A program made the translations under genes and the position numbers. The notes under the pieces are model-generated. The model was not told where the DNA came from and did not search any database. It saw only the letters and a list, made by a program, of their open reading frames with translations. From positions 1 to 12,319 of the forward strand of contig DBEYOB010000139.1 in the NCBI GenBank assembly GCA_048173955.1: a stretch of DNA of 12,319 nucleotides. The letters are read 5' to 3'. Source of the stretch: CAZUFB01 sp048173955. GTDB taxonomy: Bacteria > Actinomycetota > Coriobacteriia > Coriobacteriales > UMGS124. This document shows, in pieces, positions 5,741 to 11,194 of this stretch; position 1 is the first letter of the stretch; every line of letters begins with the position of its first letter.

Positions 5741-7270
5741 GTGAAGGGGCTTGGTATGCGCAGAGCGGGGGCGGATGGCTCGGTTGGAACAGTGCCGGTC
5801 GCCCCGATGCAGATCGTTGGCCTGGGATGCCTTCAGGCGTGGACGTTTATAACGTATATGAGCGGGCTCATCCACTACGACGTGTCGCGGGCGAGTGGGG
5901 TGTTCAGCCATCTCAACCACGCCTATATGTTCTGGTGTGTTGGGGCCGTGGCGGTGTCCGTTCTTGGGGCTGTGCCGTGGGAGGCTGTGCGTGCTCGCAT
6001 GCGCTTCGCCGTAGCTGCCTTGAAGTCACCGTCCGGTGTCGCCGCGGTTCCCGATCCTACATTGACCCCACGTCGCCGTCTCATGCGCGCCGTCGATGTC
6101 CTCGCGTCGTTTCTGCTTGTAGTTTTCACCTGCGTGCTTGTGCTTGCCGAGCAGAGGCCTCCGGGTAGGCCGTGGTGTTGGATTGCCGCGTTCGGATCGG
6201 GCATGGCGACGGGCGCCCTGTTCTGGAGTTGGGCGACGGTATATGTGGGGAGCATGGGGCGCTACATCGGCGCCCGGTACGGAGCCGCGTTCGGGGTCGC
6301 CGCGTTGGTCTACATCTTTGTGCTGTCGTTGCCCTTGGCGGTGGGCATTGCCCTGACGGCGGCGTTGCCGCTTGCCAGTTTGGTCTGCCTCAGGGTTTGC
6401 CCTCCCACGCGTGCGGCCATGGAATCACGCCGCACCATGCCCGCGCACAGCAGGTCGGTGTTCGCACGCGCCATCGTGGCGGTCGGTCTTGTCGGTCTTG
6501 CCGAAAGCTGTGCGCGGACGGCGTTCCAGTCGTCGTTCACCTCGGTCGATCCGCTTGTGCGCGGCTGGGTTGTCGCGGGATCGATTGCCGCCGCGGCTGT
6601 CCTCATCGCCATCACGGCGCGGACAAGGCCGGGCCGTGACACCGTGGGTCGCGTGAACCACGTGCTTATGCTCGCGATGGCTTTTCTCTTCCTGTTGACG
6701 CCCGCCCTGTGGGGCGTCGGGGTGGCGGCCGATGTCTCGACTACAATGTGCTACGGCCTGTTTTACCTGTTCGCGTGGACGGCGCTCACCCAGATTACGA
6801 GTTCATACCGCCTCAACGTGCGCGTTTCGTTCTGCTATGGGCTCGGCGCGGCGTCGCTTGGCTGTTTGGTGGGAACACTCGTGGGTTCGATTCTAATCAC
6901 GTATGTCGGATTGGGCTATCGCCTGCAGATTGTGCTCGCGCTCGCCTGCGCCGCCCTGGTGTTCGCGTCGTTTTTGTTCGTCGCCGACGACCGGACGTTC
7001 GTCGAGCTGTTCGATGCCGACGACGAGAACCCCTCGACGCCGCGGCGCTTCCAGCTGCGCTGCGAGCGCATCGCCCAGCTTTACGGCCTGACCCCCAAGG
7101 AGACCGAGGTGATGACGCTCATCGGCAAGGGCCGTTCGGCCCAGCGCATCCAGGAGGCGCTCGACGTGTCCGCCAGCACGGTAAACACCCACGTGAACCA
7201 CATCTACCGCAAGATGGGTGTCCACAGCCGCCAGGAGATGCTCGACCTGCTCGAGCGCGAGGAGGGGTAG
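5741..7270 (+). CDS. Membrane-bound LuxR-type transcriptional regulator, 12 TM helices plus HTH
   Basis: This 509-aa one-component regulator joins a transporter-like membrane domain to a DNA-binding domain. I count about 12 hydrophobic segments between residues 20 and 410, for example LASFLLVVFTCVLVLAEQ and LQIVLALACAALVFASFLFV. A cytoplasmic linker and a GerE/LuxR HTH follow at about 450-505: LTPKETEVMTLIGKGRSAQ, then VSASTVNTHVNHIYRKMGV. No receiver domain is present, so any signal is probably sensed through the membrane domain. I chose GTG 5741 because GGGGGAGG ends 5 bases before it; the open frame runs back to an ATG at 5612 but those 43 residues are basic and lack a good site. Its placement, divergent from a Tat molybdoenzyme, matches the known Coriobacteriia habit of pairing such regulators with respiratory reductases. 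The inference is that it senses the reductase substrate and turns on the operon. The membrane domain could instead bind an unrelated signal. Confidence 0.92.
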   Translation: MKGLGMRRAGADGSVGTVPVAPMQIVGLGCLQAWTFITYMSGLIHYDVSRASGVFSHLNHAYMFWCVGAVAVSVLGAVPWEAVRARMRFAVAALKSPSGVAAVPDPTLTPRRRLMRAVDVLASFLLVVFTCVLVLAEQRPPGRPWCWIAAFGSGMATGALFWSWATVYVGSMGRYIGARYGAAFGVAALVYIFVLSLPLAVGIALTAALPLASLVCLRVCPPTRAAMESRRTMPAHSRSVFARAIVAVGLVGLAESCARTAFQSSFTSVDPLVRGWVVAGSIAAAAVLIAITARTRPGRDTVGRVNHVLMLAMAFLFLLTPALWGVGVAADVSTTMCYGLFYLFAWTALTQITSSYRLNVRVSFCYGLGAASLGCLVGTLVGSILITYVGLGYRLQIVLALACAALVFASFLFVADDRTFVELFDADDENPSTPRRFQLRCERIAQLYGLTPKETEVMTLIGKGRSAQRIQEALDVSASTVNTHVNHIYRKMGVHSRQEMLDLLEREEG

Positions 7271-7361
7271 CCGGCGCGCCGGGCGGGGGCGGGCGGCGTT
7301 GCAGGCGGGCGGTCTGCGGGCGTCCTGCAAGCCGGGCGGGCGGCCTGTAGGCGGGCGGTTG
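7271..7361 (+). repeat. G-rich repeat tract directly after the LuxR-type gene
   Basis: It begins at the base after the stop codon with the perfect 12-base palindrome CCGGCGCGCCGG (7271-7282). Repeated GGCGGGCGG-type units follow, including GCAGGCGGGCGG (7301-7312), GCCGGGCGGGCGG (7331-7343) and GTAGGCGGGCGG (7348-7359). GCAGG (7301-7305) and CCTGC (7324-7328) are inverted. Two stretches, GTCTGCGGGC (7312-7321) and GCGGGCGGTTG (7351-7361), recur in the same transcriptional sense after the reductase operon. Confidence 0.5.
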
Positions 7362-7533
7362 TCTGAAGAATCGCACGTTGCGAACGATTTTCGGGAGCTT
7401 TGGATGCCCGTGCGCCCGATATAAACTGACCAATTTTCGTAAATGGAAAAAAGTTTAGCATCTGGGACCAAGGCGACGTGCACCACCCCCTCCGAATCGT
7501 TCTTATCGGCGATTTCTTCAGACAACCCGCGTT

Positions 7534-7563
7534 TTGGGATGCACGGATTCTGCGGGGTATACT
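7534..7563 (+). promoter_or_regulatory. Candidate vegetative promoter of the Uma2 gene
   Basis: TTGGGA (7534-7539) and TATACT (7558-7563) are spaced by 18 bases; matches to the consensus are 4/6 and 5/6. A start near 7570 would give a leader of about 50 bases before the ribosome binding site GGAGG at 7603-7607. Confidence 0.4.
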
Positions 7564-7619
7564 GATGGCGTGTTTCCTTGCGCGTGCGATTCCCCTGCGT
7601 TTGGAGGTGCCCCGAGCCC

Positions 7620-8168
7620 GTGCCCAAAATGAAAGCCGCCATGACCGCGGACGACTACTGGTCCCTGCCCGACGGCGTCCGCGCCGAGCTTATCGACGGC
7701 GAGCTGCGGGACCTTGCCTCGCCGAGCAGGAAGCATCAGGAAATCGTCGCCGAATTGACCTACGCCATCAAGGTTCACATCGTCGCCCACGGAGGCTCCT
7801 GCAAGGTCTATCAAGCGCCCTTTGCCGTAAATCTGTTCGGCGACGACTCGACGTTCGTCGAGCCCGACCTGTCTGCGGTGTGCGACCGCACGAAGCTGTC
7901 GGACCGCGGGTGCGAGGGCGCCCCCGACTTCGTGGTCGAGGTCGTCTCTCCGGGCAACCCGGGCATGGATTACGTCACCAAGCTCAACCTCTACAAGGAG
8001 GCCGGCGTGCGGGAATACTGGATCTGCGACCCCGAGCGCGAGCGCACGCACGTGTACCGCTTCGAGGGCGATTCGGTGCCGTCGATCTATCCCTTCGCGT
8101 CGCCGGTGCCCTGCGGTGTCTTTCCGGGGTTCGAGATGGACTTCGCGGCCGTCGTCGCGGGGATGTGA
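7620..8168 (+). CDS. Uma2-family (DUF820) endonuclease-like protein
   Basis: The 182-aa product matches the Uma2 family, a PD-(D/E)XK nuclease fold. Family signs in order are MTADDYWSLPDG (8-19), AELIDGEL (22-29), VEPDLSAVC (80-88), PDFVVEVVSPGN (102-113) and the closing KLNLYKEAGVREYWICDP block (121-138). E28, D83 and E107 are the likely metal-binding acids and K126 is a possible active-site lysine. I chose GTG 7620, 12 bases after GGAGG, because the N-terminus then resembles other family members; ATG at 7629 is a close alternative and the ATG at 7578 is unlikely. The gene stands alone with its own promoter candidate, and no partner gene or mobility gene is visible. The family's biological role is poorly known; membership is sure and nuclease activity is only inferred. 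It ends 27 bases from the convergent hslO. Confidence 0.88.
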   Translation: MPKMKAAMTADDYWSLPDGVRAELIDGELRDLASPSRKHQEIVAELTYAIKVHIVAHGGSCKVYQAPFAVNLFGDDSTFVEPDLSAVCDRTKLSDRGCEGAPDFVVEVVSPGNPGMDYVTKLNLYKEAGVREYWICDPERERTHVYRFEGDSVPSIYPFASPVPCGVFPGFEMDFAAVVAGM

Positions 8169-8195
8169 GACGCGTCCGCCCTGCGCCTGCGCCCG

Positions 8196-9176
8196 CTACG
8201 CCTGCGCCTGCTTCAGCAGCTCCTCCAGCTCGTCGACGGTGAACGTGTAGGTGCTGTTGCAGAAGCTGCACACGAGGTCGGCCGGCTTGCCGTCGTCGAT
8301 GAGGCCCTGGAGCTCGTCGACGCCCATGGCGAGGAGCACGCGCTCGGTGCGTTCGCGGCTGCAGTTGCAGCGGAACTCGACGGGCCGGGTCTCCATCGGC
8401 TTGAAGTCGAGGTCGCGCAGCACGAGCCCCAGGATATCGGTGGGCGTCATCCCCTGTTCGAGCAGGTCGGTCACCGGGGCGATGCCGTCGAGGTTCGCCT
8501 CGAGCCGCGCGATGACGTCTTCGGGGCAGTCGGGCATCAGCTGCACGATGAAGCCGCCCGCCTGTTTGACGCTCAGGTCGGTGTCGACCAGCACGCCCAC
8601 GCCGACCGAGGTGGGCACCTGCTCGCTCGACACGTAGTAGGCGGCGATGTCGTCGCCGATCTCGCCGCTGAAGAGCTCGATCTGGCTGGTGTAGGGCTCG
8701 CCCCAGGGGACGTCCTGCACCACGGTGAGGCTGCCCCGGCCCACCGCGCCGCCCACGTCGAGCTTGCCGGCGGCGTTGAGGGGAAGCCACACGTCGGGGT
8801 TGCCGGCGTAGCCCTTGACATGCCCCTGCTCGTCGGCGGTGACCGTGAGGCTGCCGATGGGCCCGTCGCCGCGCACCGCGAGGGAGATGAGCTCTCCGGG
8901 GTCCTTGAGCATGGTGCCCATCATGGCGCCGGCGGTGAGCAGCCGGCCGAGGGCGGCCGTGACGACCGGGCTGGTCTGGTGACAGTCGCGCGCCTTCTGC
9001 ACGAGGGCGCGCGTCGTGGCGGCGAACCCGCGCACCATGCCGCCCGCCGCGGTGCCGCGCACGACGTGGTCGGCCGAGGGCGCGGCCTGCGGGGTCTGGG
9101 GCGCGCCGGCGGTCGTCTCTGCGCTGTTGCGTGCCGCTTCCGTGCCGTCCATGTGCATGCCGTCTGCCGTGTCCAT
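8196..9176 (-). CDS. hslO: Hsp33 redox-regulated chaperone
   Basis: Hsp33 is a cytoplasmic holdase that is switched on when oxidation releases its zinc and forms disulfides, protecting proteins during oxidative stress. The 326-aa product carries the zinc-binding CxC and CxxC motifs near its C-terminus: C270, C272 (RCNCS) and C303, C306 (CSFC), spaced as in the family. The N-terminal domain shows typical Hsp33 blocks such as ALGRLLTAGAMMGTMLK and IGSLTVTADEQGHVKGY. I chose ATG 9176 because AGGGAGG lies 8 bases upstream. The open frame reaches back to 9311, but that stretch runs through the 36-base repeat and is not coding. About 35 N-terminal residues (Asp/Ala/Met/Thr-rich) precede the conserved domain, which makes the protein somewhat longer than the usual 290 or so. 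It is convergent with the Uma2 gene and divergent from hipB. Confidence 0.96.
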   Translation of the reverse strand: MDTADGMHMDGTEAARNSAETTAGAPQTPQAAPSADHVVRGTAAGGMVRGFAATTRALVQKARDCHQTSPVVTAALGRLLTAGAMMGTMLKDPGELISLAVRGDGPIGSLTVTADEQGHVKGYAGNPDVWLPLNAAGKLDVGGAVGRGSLTVVQDVPWGEPYTSQIELFSGEIGDDIAAYYVSSEQVPTSVGVGVLVDTDLSVKQAGGFIVQLMPDCPEDVIARLEANLDGIAPVTDLLEQGMTPTDILGLVLRDLDFKPMETRPVEFRCNCSRERTERVLLAMGVDELQGLIDDGKPADLVCSFCNSTYTFTVDELEELLKQAQA

Positions 9177-9242
9177 GCCGAAGGCCTCCCTGGTCGAGCC
9201 TGTATCCTGTCGATCGTGCCCGTAGGCTGGACAAGTATGGCA

Positions 9243-9278
9243 TGAACGTCGCCGCCATGCGTGGAGAAACGGCGCCGC
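9243..9278 (+). repeat. 36-base direct repeat, copy 1 (left of hipBA)
   Basis: It begins TGAACGTCGCCGCC and ends AACGGCGCCGC. It matches the copy at 11062-11097 at 35 of 36 positions in the same orientation, the one change being T/C at the seventh base. Homology stops sharply on both sides. It lies between the hslO start and the hipBA promoter. Confidence 0.85.
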
Positions 9279-9296
9279 AGGCATGGTGAATGTGTC

Positions 9297-9330
9297 GCAA
9301 ATTTGCAACATCTTGCGATGTTATAAATTT
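9297..9330 (+). promoter_or_regulatory. AT-rich hipBA promoter region
   Basis: This is one of the few AT-rich islands in the window. It starts with the perfect palindrome GCAAATTTGC (9297-9306). A possible pair is TTGCAA (9303-9308) with TAAATT (9325-9330), spacing 16, although TATAAA at 9322-9327 is an alternative -10. The operator candidate at 9307-9322 lies inside the spacer, where a bound repressor would block polymerase. Confidence 0.45.
9307..9322. promoter_or_regulatory. Candidate HipB operator 1
   Basis: AACATC (9307-9312) and GATGTT (9317-9322) are perfect inverted arms around TTGC. Together with site 2 they define an AMCATC/GATGKT half-site. The site overlaps the promoter candidate of hipBA, as expected for an autoregulated toxin-antitoxin operon. 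Confidence 0.5.
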
Positions 9331-9333
9331 AGT

Positions 9334-9350
9334 ACCATCATTCGGATGGT
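9334..9350. promoter_or_regulatory. Candidate HipB operator 2
   Basis: ACCATC (9334-9339) and GATGGT (9345-9350) are perfect inverted arms around ATTCG. They share five of six bases per arm with site 1. The centres are about 27.5 bases apart, so the second repressor dimer would sit near or just after the transcription start. Confidence 0.45.
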
Positions 9351-9430
9351 TGATCTTCTGCGAACGATTTTCGCCTTGTCTGCAAGGACGCTTGCCGACG
9401 AAGTCTACCGATGAACGCGGGGAGGGAGTC

Positions 9431-9790
9431 ATGCAGCCGATAGCCATACCGCGTCAGGTGAGCTATGCCATACGTGCCGCGCGCGAGAAGGCGGGTCGAA
9501 CCCAGGGGGAACTGGCGGAAAGTGCCGGCGTGTCCCGCCAGCTCGTCATTCGTCTCGAGGCCGGGCGTGCGCCGGGCATCCAACTCGACAAGCTTATGGC
9601 CGTCCTCGATGCACTCGACCTCCATCTTTTCGTGGCCTCGGGGAAGGCGGACGATCCCGACGGAACAACGCCTCCGATCGAACGCCCGGCTCGCCAGGGG
9701 GCACTGTATGACGAGGTTTTTGGGCAGCTGCTGCAAGAGTCGGCGGTAGACGCCTCCCTGTTCGCGCCGTGCAACGGGAGGCGGGCATGA
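9431..9790 (+). CDS. hipB: HipB-like antitoxin, XRE-family HTH
   Basis: This 119-aa DNA-binding antitoxin should neutralise the downstream HipA kinase and repress the operon. An XRE-type helix-turn-helix covers about residues 8-62, with QGELAESAGVSRQLVIRLE as the core and the usual LDKLMAVLDALDL closing helix. A tail of about 50 residues with GALYDEVFGQLLQESAVDAS follows; such tails are commonly flexible and protease-sensitive in HipB proteins. I chose ATG 9431 because GGGAGGGAG stands just upstream; the longer open frame from 9290 runs through the promoter. The gene overlaps hipA by four bases (ATGA), so the two are translationally coupled. Two inverted repeats upstream are the likely operators. 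Assignment to HipB rather than to another XRE antitoxin rests on the HipA partner. Confidence 0.92.
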   Translation: MQPIAIPRQVSYAIRAAREKAGRTQGELAESAGVSRQLVIRLEAGRAPGIQLDKLMAVLDALDLHLFVASGKADDPDGTTPPIERPARQGALYDEVFGQLLQESAVDASLFAPCNGRRA

Positions 9791-11040
9791 CGGGGCGGCT
9801 GGGCGTTTATATCGCAGGCGTGCGTGCGGGCGTCCTCGACCGCGACGCGCGTGGTGGCGAGACGTTTGCCTATGAACCGGGCTATGCGGGGGTTCCGCTC
9901 TCGCTGTCCATGCCGCTCTCTGCCGAAACGTATGGTCGGGCGGCGGTTCGGCCCTTTCTCTTTGGCCTGCTTTCCGACAGCCGCGAAACGCGCAGGGAGT
10001 TGGGGAGACGGCATGGGGTTTCGGGCGAGAACCCCCTGGCGCTGCTTGAACACATCGGTTTGGATTGCCCCGGTGCGGTTCAGGTTTGTCCGGACGAGTC
10101 GCCCGAACTCCTCGAACGAACCGATTCGTTGGTTGCCCTTTCCGAATCGGATGTCGCCATGCGGCTGCGCGATCTCAACCGCTCGGACGACGCCTCCTGG
10201 ATCCTCGATGACGAGCATTGGTCGCTTGGGGGGACTCAAGGCAAGTTTGCGATCAGATTGCGCGGCGACGCATGGTTCCGATGCGAGGGTTCTGCTGCCA
10301 CCACGCACATCGTCAAGCCGGGCATAACGCGGCTTAAGTATCAGGCTCTCGACGAATATGCGTCCATGCGGCTTGCAAGGGTGGTCGGGTTGCCCGCCGC
10401 TTCGGTGGCTTACCGCAATTTCGAGGACGAGCCGGCGATTGTCGTCGCTCGTTTTGACCGTCGAGAGCTTCCCGATGGCTCGGTGGTGAGGATTCATCAG
10501 GAAGACATGTGCCAAGCCCTTTCGGTCATGCCCGACCACAAGTATACCTTTGAGGGAGGGCCTGCCGCCGCCGACATACTTGCGCTTCTCGGCAAAGCCG
10601 ATCCCACCGGGCGAAGCGTCCGGTCGTTTGTGCTCATGCTGTTCTTTAACTACCTCATTGGCGCCTCGGATGCGCATGCAAAAAACTACTCGGTGCTGTT
10701 GGGACCGGACGGTGCCGTTGCGCTTGCGCCGCTTTACGATGTGGCGTCGATATTGCCCTACGAGAATTCGTCCCGCATCGAAGCGCGGGCCGCCATGGGC
10801 ATCGGTGGCGAGAACAGGTTCGGGCGCGTCGGCGGCGGTGCGGTGCGGCGGTTCGCTCGGCAGAACGGGCTGGACGAGGCCCTGTGTTTGGATGCGATGG
10901 GAAACCTGGCAGACCGCATTTTGCTCAACCTCGATTTGGTGCGCGACGACGTCTCGCTCCTGCAGGGAGGGGAAGAGCTGGGCGAACGCCTGTTTCCCGC
11001 CGTCGCGCGCCTGTGCGATGCGACGCTTGCCCAGCTGTAA
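9787..11040 (+). CDS. hipA: HipA-family Ser/Thr kinase toxin
   Basis: HipA is a eukaryote-like kinase; in E. coli it phosphorylates glutamyl-tRNA synthetase and drives cells into dormancy. The 417-aa product is a full-length single-chain form, with the N-terminal HipA_N-type subdomain at about 1-115 and the HipA_C kinase after it. Visible motifs are the gly-rich loop WSLGGTQGKFAI (145-156), with S146 matching the autophosphorylated Ser150 of E. coli HipA, THIVKP (173-178), ARFDR (221-225), HQEDMCQAL (237-245), the catalytic IGASDAHAKNYS (291-302, D295 and N300) and LYDVAS (316-321, D318). All key residues are present, so the kinase looks active. I chose ATG 9787, which overlaps the hipB stop and has GGGAGG 5 bases upstream; the ATG at 9769 is less likely. 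Its target here cannot be told from sequence. The pair sits between 36-base direct repeats and looks less GC-rich than dnaX, which hints at acquisition. Confidence 0.95.
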   Translation: MTGRLGVYIAGVRAGVLDRDARGGETFAYEPGYAGVPLSLSMPLSAETYGRAAVRPFLFGLLSDSRETRRELGRRHGVSGENPLALLEHIGLDCPGAVQVCPDESPELLERTDSLVALSESDVAMRLRDLNRSDDASWILDDEHWSLGGTQGKFAIRLRGDAWFRCEGSAATTHIVKPGITRLKYQALDEYASMRLARVVGLPAASVAYRNFEDEPAIVVARFDRRELPDGSVVRIHQEDMCQALSVMPDHKYTFEGGPAAADILALLGKADPTGRSVRSFVLMLFFNYLIGASDAHAKNYSVLLGPDGAVALAPLYDVASILPYENSSRIEARAAMGIGGENRFGRVGGGAVRRFARQNGLDEALCLDAMGNLADRILLNLDLVRDDVSLLQGGEELGERLFPAVARLCDATLAQL

Positions 11041-11061
11041 GCCCACGGGTTTCCTTCGTCC

Positions 11062-11097
11062 TGAACGCCGCCGCCATGCGTGGAGAAACGGCGCCGC
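11062..11097 (+). repeat. 36-base direct repeat, copy 2 (right of hipBA)
   Basis: It begins TGAACGCCGCCGCC, 22 bases after the hipA stop, and matches copy 1 at 35 of 36 positions in the same orientation, exactly 1819 bases downstream. It ends 97 bases before the dnaX start. No transposase or recombinase lies between the copies. It may be one of a dispersed family of intergenic repeats or the scar of an insertion. Confidence 0.85.
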
Positions 11098-11194
11098 CGC
11101 CGTCCGCAAAGCCCGTGCAGTCGCACTCCCCGTCCCCCGCGGGGCGGCTCCATGCCCTACACTGTGAACCACGCAGCCTGATGGGAGCCTGAGC

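Larger units (their letters stand above)
7271..7619. other. 349-base non-coding region between regulator and Uma2 gene
   Basis: No gene is supported here. The first 90 bases are a G-rich repeat tract, listed separately. The middle (7415-7460) is AT-rich and contains TATAAA at 7420-7425 without a properly spaced -35. The last part holds a better promoter candidate for the Uma2 gene. No intrinsic terminator with a T run was found after the regulator stop codon. Confidence 0.6.

Noticed and set aside
7280..7300. G-quadruplex in the tract after the LuxR gene
   Set aside because: Runs of G3, G5, G3 and G2 do not give four runs of three with short loops. Only a weak two-tier form is possible.
7412..7460. 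Promoter on the minus strand in the AT-rich patch
   Set aside because: It would only drive antisense RNA into the regulator's 3' end, and no -35/-10 pair with acceptable spacing was found.
9243..9278. CRISPR repeat
   Set aside because: Only two copies exist, 1.8 kb apart, with genes between them. There are no spacers and no cas genes.
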